DNA from: Pseudomonas sp. 7SR1
GTDB taxonomy: Bacteria > Pseudomonadota > Gammaproteobacteria > Pseudomonadales > Pseudomonadaceae
Length of the DNA: 64,000 nt
Direction: 5' to 3'
Assembly (NCBI RefSeq): GCF_900156465.1
Contig: NZ_LT707064.1
Coordinates: forward strand, 2,636,501 to 2,700,500
Below are positions 34,969 through 48,338 of the stretch, piece by piece (the stretch's first letter is position 1; each line of letters starts with the position of its first letter). The translations under genes and the position numbers were made by a program. Under the pieces are notes generated by a model that saw only the letters and a list, made by a program, of their open reading frames with translations, did no database searches and was not told the DNA's origin.

Positions 34969-35379
34969 ATGAACTCCAGTCGACCTTATCTGGTCCGCGC
35001 GCTCTATGAGTGGATTGTGGACAACGATTGCACCCCGCATATGCTGGTCAACGCCGAGTATCCTTCGGTGCAGGTGCCGCAGGGTTTTGCCAGTGATGGG
35101 CAGATTGTCCTCAACGTTTCGCCGGCCGCCGTGCGCCATCTGCACATGGACAACGACGCCGTAAGTTTCGAAGGGCGCTTTGGTGGTGTGCCGCACACGC
35201 TGTATGTGCCTATTGCTTCGATCCTCGGGATCTACGCCCGGGAGAATGGTCAGGGCATGGTGTTCGAGTTGGAAGCGCCATTGGATGGCGAGGATGAGTA
35301 TGAGGCGGATGATGACTTGCCGCCGGATGACGAGCCGCCGCGGCCTAGTGGGCGGCCTAGTCTTAAGGTGGTGAAGTAG
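34969..35379 (+). CDS. sspB: ClpXP specificity-enhancing factor SspB
   Basis: A 136-residue adaptor that brings SsrA-tagged proteins to ClpXP. The N-terminal domain (about 1-105) starts SSRPYLVRALYEWI, as in the family. A highly acidic flexible linker (about 108-122) follows, and the C-terminal ClpX-binding tail is PSLKVVK, close to the consensus of E. coli. It forms an operon with sspA. The stop is followed directly by a 210-bp palindromic repeat. Confidence 0.93.
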   Translation: MNSSRPYLVRALYEWIVDNDCTPHMLVNAEYPSVQVPQGFASDGQIVLNVSPAAVRHLHMDNDAVSFEGRFGGVPHTLYVPIASILGIYARENGQGMVFELEAPLDGEDEYEADDDLPPDDEPPRPSGRPSLKVVK

Positions 35380-35384
35380 GGTTT

Positions 35385-35594
35385 TGTGTGTAGATCCGTT
35401 TCTGCGGTAACGGCTGCTTACGGTTCCGCCCTTACGGCGGGTCACTTTTGGCAGACGCCCCAAAAGTAACCAAAAGGTCTGTGCCCAGTGGTGGGGCCAA
35501 GCGCTTTTGGTTACTTTTGGCGCTTTTCCAAAAGTGACCCGCCGTCAGGGCGGAACCCTAAGCAGCCGTTACCGCAGAAACGGATATACACACA
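35385..35594. repeat. 210-bp palindromic repeat element
   Basis: Arms of about 66 bases (beginning TGTGTGTAGATCCGTTTCTG and ending CAGAAACGGATATACACACA) pair with few mismatches, including GGTTCCGCCCTTACGGCGGG against CCCGCCGTCAGGGCGGAACC. Inner arms CCAAAAGTAACCAAAAG and CTTTTGGTTACTTTTGG pair exactly. I recall this sequence type (GGGTCACTTTTGG, CCAAAAGTAACC) as abundant in fluorescens-group genomes. It has no coding capacity. Confidence 0.8.
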
Positions 35595-35607
35595 AACCAA
35601 CCCCCCC

Positions 35608-35648
35608 AAAAAAAACGGCACTTCCCCATCTGAAGAAGCACCGTTTTC
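35608..35648 (-). terminator. intrinsic terminator of the lpoA-yraN-diaA-dolP operon
   Basis: On the minus strand ACGGTGCTTC and GAAGTGCCGT form a stem followed by a T8 run. It lies 50 bases after the dolP stop. Confidence 0.85.
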
Positions 35649-35649
35649 C

Positions 35650-35671
35650 AGCCAAGCCAAGCCAAGCCAAG
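35650..35671. repeat. short tandem repeat AGCCA
   Basis: Four copies of the pentamer AGCCA (AGCCAAGCCAAGCCAAGCCA) follow the terminator of the minus-strand operon. The unit number may vary between strains. Confidence 0.8.
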
Positions 35672-35697
35672 CGCAGCATCAAGAACCGCAACTGCCC

Positions 35698-36890
<1,193 letters not shown>

Positions 36891-36976
36891 TTATCGGCAC
36901 AGGCGTGTGCGGCGCGCAAAGCAAAGAGCAAAAATTGAATGAAGGTGTCCGGCCCGGTTCGTCATGACGTTGGCGT

Positions 36977-37339
36977 TCAACTGTCGAAGGCGTTCTGTAG
37001 CCAGTTCAACTGATCGGCGTTGCTGTCGATGGCAACCACGTCGAAACGACAGGGGTGATCGGCCCATTGAGATTCGCATTGCAGAAAATACTGCGCGGCG
37101 AATATCAGCTTCTGGCGCTTGCGCGCGTCGATGCTGTCGAGGGCGCCACCCCATTGGGTGTTTTTTTTGTAGCGGACTTCGACAAATACTACTGTATCGC
37201 CATCAAGCATGACCAGATCAAGCTCGCCGCGTTTACACAACCAGTTCTGCGCCACCAGGCGCAGACCGTGTTGCTGGAGATGCGCGAGGGCGAGGCCCTC
37301 GGCATTCCGACCGCTTTGCTGGCGTGATCGCTCGGGCAT
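36977..37339 (-). CDS. yraN: YraN family endonuclease-like protein
   Basis: A 120-residue protein of the UPF0102/YraN family, with a predicted PD-(D/E)xK nuclease fold. The motif is GELDLVMLDGDTVVFVEVRYKK (split here as GELDLV and VFVEVRYK), in which Asp, Glu-Val-Arg-Tyr-Lys supplies the metal site. Cellular function is not established. The start codon overlaps the lpoA stop by one base, so translation is coupled to lpoA. Confidence 0.9.
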   Translation of the reverse strand: MPERSRQQSGRNAEGLALAHLQQHGLRLVAQNWLCKRGELDLVMLDGDTVVFVEVRYKKNTQWGGALDSIDARKRQKLIFAAQYFLQCESQWADHPCRFDVVAIDSNADQLNWLQNAFDS

Positions 37340-39150
37340 CAGCGCTGAGTGTCCGGCAGGCGCTGCACTTGACCGTTGACGAACTCGGCCCAGGGCAGTT
37401 GCCGCTGGATCCGCTGGGATTGCGACACCGCCAGGCTACCCGACAGGCCTTCGATACGGCTGTCCGGCAGGGTCTTGAGCTGACCCAGGCGTGGCGCCAG
37501 GCGGTAGGCATCCGCGCCCATCGCGTACAACCGGCCCAGGCTGCCGCCGGCCTGGGGCCATTGTGCGGTGACCTGCTTGCGCAGCGGGTCGTTGGCATCG
37601 AGCAGCCACGGGGTTTCGCAGAAACGGATACCGTTCATGTCGTTGTACTGGTTCTGGTCGCCGCTGGCACTGAACACCTGGGACGTTGCGTAGACCGGCA
37701 CGTCGCCAGCGTATTGGAAGTTCAGGGTCGGCTTGATCTGCTGGGCCTGTTGCGGAGTCGAGGCCAGGAAAATGAATTCGATGTCCTGGCGACGGGACGG
37801 CTGGGCCGCAACCGTGGTGCCCACGGTGCTCTGCAGGCTCTTGGCGCGGGCTTCGCTCTGGCGCAGCTGGAACATGTCGGCGATCTGCTGGGCCAGTTGT
37901 ACTGGCTGGTCGACGCGTTCGATAGCGACGATGGTGCCGCCGTTGGCTTGCCAGTCCTGGCTGAAGGCCTTCAGTACCCGATCACCCCATTCGCCTTTCG
38001 GCACCATCGCGGCCGCGCGATGCAGGCCGTCGGCGCGGGCGCGACGAGCGACTTCGCGAGCTTCGTCCTCCGGAGCCAGGCCGAACTGGAATAGCTGGGG
38101 TGGGCCTTGCTCGCCTTCGCTGTAGTTCAGCGCCAGGGTGGTGATCGGCAATTGCGGCCGCGTGCTGATCTGCTTGACCAGCGGTTTTTCCAGGGGGCCT
38201 ACCACCAATTGCACGCCGTCCGCCTGGGCCTTGCGATAGAACTCGTCCATGGAGGTCAGGTTGGTGCTGTCGTAGAACTGGATGCTGGGTGGATTCTGCC
38301 CGGCCTGTTGGGCCTGGTAGTGGGCGGCCATGAAGCCTTCGCGCAGGGCCTTGGCAACCGTAGCCAGCTGGCCATTCTGGGGCAGCAGCAATGCGATTTT
38401 GCTCAGTGGCTGGCTGGCCAGCTCCTTGAGCTTGACCAGGGGTGTCGGCAGCTGGATCGCGGCGGGATGCTTGGGATTCTGCTCGCGCCAGCTATTGATG
38501 GCGGCCTGCTGCTGCTCCAGGGTGCCGGCGGTTTTCACCGCACGGGCCAGGCTCAGCCAGCCTCCGAGGTCATCGGTGGTGCTCGGTTGCAGTTGATCGG
38601 TGGGCAGCGAGGCGATCAGCGACCAGATGGCTTCGTGGTTTTTCGCCGCGGCCTCGTTCTCGAGCAGTGGTGCGATGAAGATCCGTTCCCGGGCGGCCGC
38701 CAGGGTCTGGCCATCGGCCTCCAGGGCACGGGCATGCACGGTGCCGGTACGGATCTGTTGTTCAACCGGCATTTCGCCCAGGTGCTGCTGGCTCGGATGG
38801 CTCAGGGCAGCCAGCGCCGCCTTGGGCTGATTGCGTGTCATGGCCAGTTCCGCCGACAGGGTGCTGGCGAAGATCTGCTGGCCAGGCTTGAGCTGTTCCA
38901 GCGGCACCTGTTGCAGGATCTGCGCGGACTGGCCGGCATTGCCTTGACGGTAGGCCAGGTCCGCCGCGCTCAGGCGCAGCAGGGCGGCTTTTTCCGGAGT
39001 TTTGCTTTGGGCGGCCTGTTCGAGCAGTTGCTCGATACTGGCATCCGGGGTCCGTGGAAGCTCGCCAAGGCTGGACGAGGGCGAGCTGGCGCAGGCCGCC
39101 AGAAGGGCAGCGAGGCAGAGAGCGGAAAACAGCCGCAGGCAAGCGATCAT
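37339..39150 (-). CDS. lpoA: penicillin-binding protein activator LpoA
   Basis: A 603-residue outer-membrane lipoprotein that crosses the periplasm and stimulates PBP1A transpeptidase. The signal peptide ends LAAC (Cys20). An N-terminal TPR-like helical domain (about 30-250) and a C-terminal periplasmic-binding-protein-like fold (about 255-595, KIALLLPQNG and QFYDSTNLTSMDEFY) follow. It is the first gene of the minus-strand operon and divergent from rsmI across 240 bases, which hold both promoters but no clear motif. Confidence 0.9.
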   Translation of the reverse strand: MIACLRLFSALCLAALLAACASSPSSSLGELPRTPDASIEQLLEQAAQSKTPEKAALLRLSAADLAYRQGNAGQSAQILQQVPLEQLKPGQQIFASTLSAELAMTRNQPKAALAALSHPSQQHLGEMPVEQQIRTGTVHARALEADGQTLAAARERIFIAPLLENEAAAKNHEAIWSLIASLPTDQLQPSTTDDLGGWLSLARAVKTAGTLEQQQAAINSWREQNPKHPAAIQLPTPLVKLKELASQPLSKIALLLPQNGQLATVAKALREGFMAAHYQAQQAGQNPPSIQFYDSTNLTSMDEFYRKAQADGVQLVVGPLEKPLVKQISTRPQLPITTLALNYSEGEQGPPQLFQFGLAPEDEAREVARRARADGLHRAAAMVPKGEWGDRVLKAFSQDWQANGGTIVAIERVDQPVQLAQQIADMFQLRQSEARAKSLQSTVGTTVAAQPSRRQDIEFIFLASTPQQAQQIKPTLNFQYAGDVPVYATSQVFSASGDQNQYNDMNGIRFCETPWLLDANDPLRKQVTAQWPQAGGSLGRLYAMGADAYRLAPRLGQLKTLPDSRIEGLSGSLAVSQSQRIQRQLPWAEFVNGQVQRLPDTQR

Positions 39151-39390
39151 GTAAATGTTCCTGATACGAGATCAAATTAGCGTCGAATTGTACCCAAGCG
39201 CTGGCCGGGGTGCGATGTCGGTGGCGTGAATCGATCGATTTAGGTATTTCAAAGGGTGCGGCGCGCCACAAAAGTCAGGTATTGACCTGTGGCCAGGGGG
39301 CGCGCTCCCTGGCCACAATGGCTGAAGTGAACAGCCGAGACGGCCGGCACACGCTACAATGGCGGTTTTACCGATCATGAGGTATGCGCT

Positions 39391-40263
39391 TTGACTGTTC
39401 CAGGTGCTTTGAATTCCGCCGCCGGCTCGCTTTATGTGGTGGCGACGCCCATCGGCAACCTGGACGATATCAGCGCCCGGGCGCTGAAGATTCTGCAGGA
39501 TGTTGCCCTGATCGCGGCCGAAGACACGCGCCATTCCCAGCGTCTGCTGCAGCATTTCGGCATAGGCACGCCGTTGGCGGCCTGCCATGAGCACAATGAG
39601 CGCGATGAAGGCAGTCGCTTCATCACGCGCCTGTTGGCGGGCGATAACGTTGCGCTGATTTCCGATGCCGGTACGCCGCTGATTTCCGACCCCGGCTATC
39701 ATCTGGTGCGCCAGGCCCGTGCCGCCGGTATCAATGTCGTACCGGTGCCGGGAGCCTGCGCGCTGATCGCAGCGTTGTCGGCGGCCGGCCTGCCGTCGGA
39801 CCGTTTCATCTTCGAAGGTTTCCTGCCGGCCAAGGCGGTGGGGCGGCGGGCGCGCCTGGAGTCTATAAAGGAGGAGCCTCGTACCCTGATTTTCTACGAA
39901 GCACCGCATCGGATCCTGGAATGCCTGCAGGACATGGAGTCGGTATTCGGTCCCGAGCGCCCGGCGCTACTGGCCCGCGAGCTGACCAAGACCTTCGAAA
40001 CCCTCAAGGGGCTACCGTTGGCGCAGTTGCGGGCTTTCGTCGAAAACGATAGCAACCAGCAGCGTGGCGAATGCGTGGTGCTGGTGGCAGGCTGGACGGC
40101 GCCGGAAAATGAGGAGGGTGTCAGCGGCGAGGCGATGCGCATCCTGGACCTGTTGCTCGAGGAAATGCCGCTCAAGCGCGCCGCCGCGCTTGCCGCGCAG
40201 ATTACCGGCGAGCGCAAGAACGTGCTGTATCAGGTAGCGCTGGATAAACAGAAGGCCCGGTAA
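39391..40263 (+). CDS. rsmI: 16S rRNA (cytidine1402-2'-O)-methyltransferase RsmI
   Basis: A 290-residue SAM methyltransferase that 2'-O-methylates C1402 near the ribosomal P site. Family blocks are LYVVATPIGNLDDI (14-27), DTRHSQRLL, LISDAGTPLISDPGY and PVPGACALIAALSAAGLP, each in the expected order. The start is TTG at 39391. ATGAGGTATGCGC lies upstream. Pairing with the divergent lpoA gene is the common order. RNase P RNA follows 74 bases after the stop. Confidence 0.94.
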   Translation: MTVPGALNSAAGSLYVVATPIGNLDDISARALKILQDVALIAAEDTRHSQRLLQHFGIGTPLAACHEHNERDEGSRFITRLLAGDNVALISDAGTPLISDPGYHLVRQARAAGINVVPVPGACALIAALSAAGLPSDRFIFEGFLPAKAVGRRARLESIKEEPRTLIFYEAPHRILECLQDMESVFGPERPALLARELTKTFETLKGLPLAQLRAFVENDSNQQRGECVVLVAGWTAPENEEGVSGEAMRILDLLLEEMPLKRAAALAAQITGERKNVLYQVALDKQKAR

Positions 40264-40299
40264 AACCGGACAGGCAACCTGGCCAAAGGCTTTTAGCGC

Positions 40300-40328
40300 T
40301 TGTTCTTCGCACGCTCTGCCGTTAACCT
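40300..40328 (+). promoter_or_regulatory. promoter of rnpB
   Basis: TTGTTC (40300-40305), 17-base spacer, then TAACCT (40323-40328). The expected start of the RNase P RNA is 7 to 10 bases downstream. Confidence 0.55.
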
Positions 40329-40337
40329 TCGCGGCGG

Positions 40338-40690
40338 AGAGTCGATCGGACAGTCGCTGCCCTCTATGAGAATTAGGGGGGGGAGGAAAGTCCGGGCTCC
40401 ATAGGGCGAAGTGCCAGGTAATGCCTGGGAGGCGCGAGCCTACGGAAAGTGCCACAGAAAATAACCGCCTAAGCGCTTCGGCGCCGGTAAGGGTGAAAAG
40501 GTGCGGTAAGAGCGCACCGCACGGCTGGCAACAGTTCGTGGCTAGGTAAACCCCACTTGGAGCAAGACCAAATAGGGTCCCAAGGCGTGGCCCGCGCTGG
40601 GACCGGGTAGGTTGCTAAAGATGTCCAGTGATGGCCATCGTAGACGAATGACTGTTCAAGACAGAACCCGGCTTACAGATCGACTCTCCA
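40338..40690 (+). ncRNA. rnpB: RNase P RNA, class A
   Basis: The catalytic RNA that removes 5' leaders from pre-tRNAs. AGAGTCGATC at the start and GATCGACTCT at 40678-40687 form the closing helix. The conserved GAGGAAAGTCCGGGC (from 40383) and ACAGAAAATAACCGCC regions are present, as is GGTAAGGGTGAAAAGGTGCG. AACCCGGCTTACAGATCGAC near the 3' end is the universal 3' block. CCACCTTTTCCCT after the end resembles a weak terminator tail. The length of about 350 nt is standard. Confidence 0.96.
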
Positions 40691-40894
40691 CCTTTTCCCT
40701 CCCTGCTGAAATCATCGGCAGCAGCAGTTGCTAATACCAAAAAAATCTTACTCTTAATAAATCACTTTAACTTGTGAGCGCAGTTTCCTGTGTTCGCTCG
40801 AATTATGGTGAAAAATCCTACGTCAGATTCCTGTTAGCCCTCCAGATCCGCTCCTAAATCTCCGATCTATAAGGCTTTTCCTTCAATCCGCGCC
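40691..40894. other. AT-rich leader between rnpB and the mraZ promoter
   Basis: About 200 bases of lower GC than elsewhere. Apart from a short TGCTGAAATCATCGGCAGCA inverted repeat at about 40705-40724, I see no feature or gene. Confidence 0.5.
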
Positions 40895-40967
40895 TTGACG
40901 GTGCAGTGGGCGCGTTCCTATAGTGTGCGCGAGTGGAGGAAAGTGGCATGAAGTGGGTTTTTTGGGC
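40895..40967 (+). promoter_or_regulatory. mra promoter with MraZ-type TGG repeats
   Basis: TTGACG (40895-40900), 18-base spacer and TATAGT (40919-40924) form the cluster promoter. TGGAG, TGGCA, TGGGT and TGGGC follow at 40934, 40944, 40954 and 40963, spaced 10, 10 and 9. This fits the known MraZ operator (TGGGN repeats with 5-base spacers) just downstream of the start point, for autorepression. Confidence 0.75.
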
Positions 40968-40999
40968 GGTAAAACGCTGAATCTGGGAGAAACGCTGAC

Positions 41000-41455
41000 G
41001 TGTTTCGCGGAGCTAACGCCATCAGTCTCGATGCAAAGGGCCGTCTCGCCATGCCGAGCCGGTACCGTGACGAGCTCGTTTCGCGTAGTTCCGGGCAATT
41101 GATCGTCACGATCGATGCTGTTGACCCCTGCCTGTGCGTCTACCCCCTCGATGAATGGGACGTCATCGAAACCAAACTGCGCGCACTGCCTTCGCTGCGT
41201 GAAGAAAACCGCCGTCTGCAACGTTTGCTGATCGGTAATGCCGTCGATCTCGAGCTCGACGGCAGTGGTCGTTTCCTGGTCCCGCCGCGCCTGCGCGAAT
41301 ACGCCAAGCTGGACAAGCGCGCGATGCTGGTGGGCCAACTGAACAAGTTCCAATTGTGGGACGAAGATGCCTGGAATGCGGTTTCCGCCGCCGACCTCGC
41401 TGCTATTCAACAACCGGGTGCCATGCCCGATGAACTGCGTGATCTGATCCTGTGA
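41000..41455 (+). CDS. mraZ: transcriptional regulator MraZ
   Basis: A 151-residue DNA-binding protein with two AbrB/SpoVT-like swapped-hairpin domains (about 5-50 and 78-125), each with a DXXXR motif ([13 protein letters not shown] and [13 protein letters not shown]). It binds TGG repeats ahead of its own gene and represses the division cluster. The start is GTG at 41000, after GGGAGAAACGCTGAC. rsmH overlaps its stop by four bases. Confidence 0.95.
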   Translation: MFRGANAISLDAKGRLAMPSRYRDELVSRSSGQLIVTIDAVDPCLCVYPLDEWDVIETKLRALPSLREENRRLQRLLIGNAVDLELDGSGRFLVPPRLREYAKLDKRAMLVGQLNKFQLWDEDAWNAVSAADLAAIQQPGAMPDELRDLIL

Positions 41456-42395
41456 CTATTGATAGCGGCTTCAAACACATCACCGTACTGCTGGACGAGG
41501 CCGTCGACGCTCTCGCCGTACGTCCTGATGGCTGCTATCTGGACGGCACGTTCGGGCGCGGTGGGCACAGTCGGCTGATTCTCAGCCAGCTCGGTCCGGA
41601 CGGCCGGCTGCTGGGGTTCGACAAGGATCCTCAAGCGATTGCCACCGGGCAAGCGCTGGCGGCCGAAGACGGCCGCTTTGTCGTTGTGCAGCGCAGCTTT
41701 GCCGAGCTGGGTTCGGAAGTCGCCGAGCGGGGCCTGGCCGGCAAGGTCAGCGGCGTCCTGCTCGACCTGGGCGTGTCTTCGCCGCAACTGGACGACCCGG
41801 AGCGCGGTTTCAGTTTCCTCAACGATGGCCCGCTGGACATGCGCATGGATCCTTCCCGTGGCATCAGTGCGGCCGAGTTCGTCAATACCGCCCCAATGGA
41901 AGAAATCGCCCGCGTCTTCAAGGAATATGGCGAAGAGCGTTTTTCCGGGCGCATGGCGCGTGCCGTGGTGGAACGGCGCGAGATCAAGCCTTTCGAACGC
42001 ACTGGTGACCTGGCCGAAGTGCTGAAGGTCGCCAATCCGGCGTGGGAAAAGGGCAAGAATCCGGCGACCCGTGCTTTCCAGGGGCTGCGCATCCACGTCA
42101 ATAATGAATTGGGCGATCTCGAAGCCGGCCTCGAAGCGGCCCTCGATGCGCTGGAGATCGGTGGTCGGCTGGTGGTGATCAGCTTCCATTCCCTGGAAGA
42201 CCGTATCGTCAAGCTGTTCATGCGCAAGCTGACCAAGGGCGAAGCCGATAACCTGCCGCGCAACCTGCCGGTGCGTTTCGAAGCCTTCGTGCCCAGGATC
42301 AAGATCCACGGCAAGGCCCGGTTCGCCTCCGAGGCTGAGCTCAAGGCCAATCCACGCGCCCGTAGTGCCGTCATGCGTGTCGCGGAGAAGTTGCG

Positions 42396-42399
<4 letters not shown>
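41452..42399 (+). CDS. rsmH: 16S rRNA (cytosine1402-N4)-methyltransferase RsmH
   Basis: A 315-residue SAM methyltransferase that N4-methylates C1402 of 16S rRNA, the same base modified on its ribose by RsmI, whose gene is just upstream. Motifs are [26 protein letters not shown] (about 29-41) and [12 protein letters not shown] (about 102-113). [10 protein letters not shown] near 241 is the family signature. GTG start overlaps the mraZ stop (GTGA). Confidence 0.95.
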
Positions 42400-44427
<2,028 letters not shown>

Positions 44428-44428
<1 letters not shown>

Positions 44429-45891
44429 TGTCCCTGAGCCTGAACAAGATATTCGCCCACGCCGGTCACGATCTGCTGATTCGCGAACTGGCCCTGGACA
44501 GCCGCAACGTCCGTGCCGGGGATCTGTTCCTGGCCGTGCCGGGCGCGCGTTCCGATGGCCGTGCCCATATCGCCGATGCCTTGAAGCGCGGGGCTGCCGC
44601 CGTGGCCTATGAAGTGGAAGGCGCCACCGTGCTGCCGATCACCGATGTCCCGCTGATCCCGGTGAAGGGGCTGGCGGCGCAGCTGTCGGATATCGCCGGT
44701 CGCTTCTATGGCGAGCCGAGCCGTCACCTGAACCTGATTGGCGTGACCGGCACCAACGGCAAGACCAGCGTTACCCAACTGGTGGCCCAGGCGCTGGACC
44801 TGCTGGGCCAGCATTGCGGCATTGTCGGGACACTGGGCAATGGTTTCCACGCAGCGCTGGAAAGCGGCCTGCATACCACGCCGAACCCGATCGCCTTGCA
44901 GGCGACCCTGGCCGACCTGAAGAAGGCTGGGGCCAAGGCCGTGGCCATGGAAGTTTCCTCCCACGGCCTGGACCAGGGCCGCGTGACCGCCCTGGCATTC
45001 GACGTCGCGGTGTTGACCAACCTGTCCCGCGACCATCTGGATTACCACGGCACGATGCAGGCCTATGGCGAAGCCAAGGCACGGCTGTTTGCCTGGAACG
45101 ACCTGAAATGCCGGGTCATCAATATCGACGACGCGTTCGGCCGGCAATTGGCCGCCGAGCACCGCGAGTCCCGGTTGATCACCTACAGCCTGGAAGATGC
45201 CAGCGCCTACCTTTATATACGCCAGGCGCAATTCACCGACGAAGGCGTGCGCGCCACGCTGGTCACGCCCCAGGGCGAACATCACCTGCGCAGCACCTTG
45301 CTGGGGCGTTTCAACCTGAGCAACGTGCTGGCCGCGGTGGGCGCCTTGCTTGGCCTGGACTACCCGCTGGATGAAATCCTCAAGGTCCTGCCGAAACTCG
45401 AAGGCCCGGCCGGTCGCATGCAGCGCTTGGGTGGCGGTACGCAACCGCTGGTGGTGGTCGATTACGCCCATACCCCCGATGCCCTGGAGAAAGTCCTGAC
45501 GGCCCTGCGGCCTCACGCCCGGGGCAGGTTGCTGTGCCTGTTCGGCTGTGGTGGCGATCGCGACCGCGGCAAGCGTCCGCTGATGGCCGAAGTGGTCGAG
45601 CGGCTGGCCGATGGCGTGCTGGTCACCGACGACAACCCACGGACCGAAGACCCGATGCGGATTTTCGACGACATCCGCGCCGGATTCACCGCTGTGGATA
45701 ACGTCACGTTCGTGGCCGGCCGTGCTCAGGCGATTGCGCAATTGATCGCTGGCGCTTCGGCGGACGACGTCATTGTCCTGGCTGGCAAGGGCCACGAGGA
45801 CTATCAGGAAATCAATGGTGAACGCCACGCTTTCTCCGATCTGGTGGAAGCCGATCATGCCTTGACCGCGTGGGAGGTGGCCCATGCTTAA
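44428..45891 (+). CDS. murE: UDP-MurNAc-tripeptide synthetase MurE (meso-DAP adding)
   Basis: A 487-residue Mur ligase that adds meso-diaminopimelate to UDP-MurNAc-L-Ala-D-Glu in the cytoplasm. The ATP loop is GVTGTNGKTSVTQ (about 104-116). The amino-acid-binding motif DNPR (in TDDNPRTEDP, about 405) indicates meso-DAP instead of lysine. Length is standard. Its ATG overlaps the ftsI stop by one base, and murF starts eight bases before its own stop codon ends. Confidence 0.96.
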
Positions 45892-47251
45892 GGCCTTGAA
45901 ACTCAGTGAACTGACCCATGCCTTGAACGGGCGCCTCGTCGCCGCGGACGCTACCTTCGACGGCGTGAGCATCGACAGCCGGGCCATTGTCGCCGGGCAG
46001 CTCTTCGTGGCCCTGGCCGGGCCGCGTTTCGACGGCCATGACTACCTGAACGAGGTCGCCGCCAAAGGCGCGGTCGCCGCGTTGGTCGAGCGGGAAGTGA
46101 GCAACAGCACGTTGCCGCAATTGCGGGTGGATGACACCCGCCAGGCCCTGGGCCAACTGGGCGCATTGAACCGTGCGGCGTTCGACAAGCCGGTCGCGGC
46201 CATCACCGGTTCCAGCGGCAAGACCACGGTCAAGGAAATGCTTGCCAGCATCCTGCGCACCCGTGGGCCAGTGCTGGCGACCCGTGGCAACCTGAACAAC
46301 GACCTCGGCGTGCCCCTCACCCTGCTGGAGCTGGCGCCGGAACACAGTGCCGCCGTCATCGAGCTCGGGGCCTCGCGGCTCGGCGAGATTGCCTACACCG
46401 TGGCCATGACCAGGCCTCACGTGGCGGTGCTCAACAATGCCGGTACCGCCCACGTCGGCGAGTTCGGCGGTCCGGAGAAAATCGTCGAGGCCAAGGGCGA
46501 GATCATCGAGGGGCTGGATGCCAATGGCGTCGCCGTGTTGAATCTCGATGACAAGGCTTTCGAAATCTGGAAGGCCCGGGCCGGTGAGCGCAAGGTGCTG
46601 ACCTTCGCCCTGAGCAATCTCGCCGCGAACTTCCATGCCAGCGACCTCGATCGCGATGCCCGCGGCTGCCCGGCCTTCAACCTGCACGGTCCCGACGGCG
46701 CCGAGCGGGTCCAGTTGAACCTCCTTGGCACCCATAACGTTGCCAACGCCCTGGCCGCGGCGGCGGCTGCCCATGCCCTGGGCATTTCGCTGCCGGGCAT
46801 CGTCGCCGGGTTGAACGCGGTGCAACCGGTCAAGGGGCGCTCGGTCGCGCAATTGGCCAGTAACGGCATGCGCGTGATCGACGACACCTATAACGCCAAC
46901 CCGACGTCCATGTGCGCAGCGGTGGATATCCTGGCCGGGTTCTCCGGTCGCACCGTGCTGGTGCTGGGGGATATCGGCGAGCTGGGCGAGTGGGCGCAGC
47001 AAGGCCATCACGATGTCGGGGCCTATGCCCGTGGCAAGGTCGACGCGCTGTATGCGGTCGGCCCGATGATGGCCCATGCGGTCGCCGCCTTTGGCGAGCA
47101 CGCGCGGCATTTCACCACTCAGGCCGAGCTGATCGAGGCCCTGGGTGCCGAACAAGACCCGAACACCACTTTATTGATCAAGGGCTCTCGTAGCGCCGCG
47201 ATGGAAAACATCGTCGCGGCGCTGTGCGGCACCCGTATGGAGAAACATTGA
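45884..47251 (+). CDS. murF: UDP-MurNAc-pentapeptide synthetase MurF
   Basis: A 455-residue Mur ligase that adds D-Ala-D-Ala to complete the pentapeptide. ATP loop [12 protein letters not shown] is at about 106-117. The N-terminal domain with [16 protein letters not shown] binds the UDP-tripeptide, and [13 protein letters not shown] near 330 is the family signature. It overlaps murE by eight bases and mraY by one. Confidence 0.96.
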   Translation: MLKALKLSELTHALNGRLVAADATFDGVSIDSRAIVAGQLFVALAGPRFDGHDYLNEVAAKGAVAALVEREVSNSTLPQLRVDDTRQALGQLGALNRAAFDKPVAAITGSSGKTTVKEMLASILRTRGPVLATRGNLNNDLGVPLTLLELAPEHSAAVIELGASRLGEIAYTVAMTRPHVAVLNNAGTAHVGEFGGPEKIVEAKGEIIEGLDANGVAVLNLDDKAFEIWKARAGERKVLTFALSNLAANFHASDLDRDARGCPAFNLHGPDGAERVQLNLLGTHNVANALAAAAAAHALGISLPGIVAGLNAVQPVKGRSVAQLASNGMRVIDDTYNANPTSMCAAVDILAGFSGRTVLVLGDIGELGEWAQQGHHDVGAYARGKVDALYAVGPMMAHAVAAFGEHARHFTTQAELIEALGAEQDPNTTLLIKGSRSAAMENIVAALCGTRMEKH

Positions 47252-48333
47252 TGCTGCTGCTGCTAGCGGAGTACCTGCAACAGTTCCACAAAGGCTTCGC
47301 GGTCTTCCAGTACCTGACCCTGCGCGGGATCCTGGGCGTGCTGACCGCGTTGTCGTTGTCGCTGTTCCTGGGCCCGTGGATGATCCGCACCCTGCAGAAC
47401 CTGCAGATCGGCCAGTCGGTGCGTAACGACGGCCCGCAGTCGCACCTGTCCAAGTCCGGTACTCCCACCATGGGCGGTGCGCTGATCCTGTCGTCCATCG
47501 GCATCAGCACCTTGCTCTGGGCCGACCTGGCGAACCGCTACGTCTGGGTCGTGCTGTTGGTGACCCTGTTGTTCGGCGCCATCGGTTGGGTCGACGACTA
47601 CCGCAAGGTCATCGAGAAGAACTCTCGTGGGCTGCCAAGCCGCTGGAAGTATTTCTGGCAGTCGGTGTTCGGCCTGTGCGCGGCGATCTTCCTTTATATG
47701 ACCGCCGCCTCGCCGGTGGAAACCACCCTGATCCTGCCGATGCTCAAGGACTACAGCATCCCGCTGGGCGCCGGCTTCATCGTGCTGACCTACCTGGTGA
47801 TCGTCGGTTCCAGCAACGCGGTCAACCTCACCGACGGCCTCGACGGCCTGGCGATCATGCCCACGGTCATGGTCGGCGGCGCGCTGGGGATCTTCTGCTA
47901 CCTGTCGGGTAACGTGAAATTCGCCGAATACCTGCTGATTCCCTACGTACCGGGGGCGGGTGAGTTGATCGTGTTCTGTGGCGCCCTGATCGGTGCCGGC
48001 CTGGGCTTCTTGTGGTTCAACACCTACCCGGCGCAAGTCTTCATGGGCGACGTCGGCGCCCTGGCGCTGGGCGCGGCCCTGGGCACCATCGCCGTCATCG
48101 TTCGCCAGGAAATCGTCCTGTTCATCATGGGCGGCGTGTTCGTGATGGAGACCCTGTCAGTCGTCATTCAGGTTGCTTCCTTTAAATTGACCGGCCGCCG
48201 CGTATTCCGCATGGCACCGATCCACCACCACTTTGAACTCAAGGGCTGGCCCGAGCCACGCGTGATCGTCCGTTTCTGGATCATCACCGTGATCCTGGTG
48301 CTGATCGGCCTTGCCACCCTGAAACTGAGGTAG
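47251..48333 (+). CDS. mraY: phospho-MurNAc-pentapeptide translocase MraY
   Basis: A 360-residue integral membrane enzyme with about ten helices that makes lipid I from UDP-MurNAc-pentapeptide and undecaprenyl phosphate. Conserved features are the Asp pair in GWVDDYRKV (about 115), [10 protein letters not shown] (about 192) and HHHFELKGW near 325. The start is ATG at 47251, overlapping the murF TGA by one base. Confidence 0.96.
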   Translation: MLLLLAEYLQQFHKGFAVFQYLTLRGILGVLTALSLSLFLGPWMIRTLQNLQIGQSVRNDGPQSHLSKSGTPTMGGALILSSIGISTLLWADLANRYVWVVLLVTLLFGAIGWVDDYRKVIEKNSRGLPSRWKYFWQSVFGLCAAIFLYMTAASPVETTLILPMLKDYSIPLGAGFIVLTYLVIVGSSNAVNLTDGLDGLAIMPTVMVGGALGIFCYLSGNVKFAEYLLIPYVPGAGELIVFCGALIGAGLGFLWFNTYPAQVFMGDVGALALGAALGTIAVIVRQEIVLFIMGGVFVMETLSVVIQVASFKLTGRRVFRMAPIHHHFELKGWPEPRVIVRFWIITVILVLIGLATLKLR

Positions 48334-48338
48334 AACGA

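Larger units (their letters stand above)
35380..35697. other. repeat-rich gap between convergent sspB and dolP
   Basis: This 318-base gap holds the long palindrome (35385-35594), a minus-strand terminator (35608-35648) and a short tandem repeat (35650-35671), and no gene. Confidence 0.7.

Noticed and set aside
35386..35594. Reading the long palindrome as a CRISPR or an integron attachment site
   Set aside because: There are only two arms, no spacer array, no integrase gene and no attC-type core sites.
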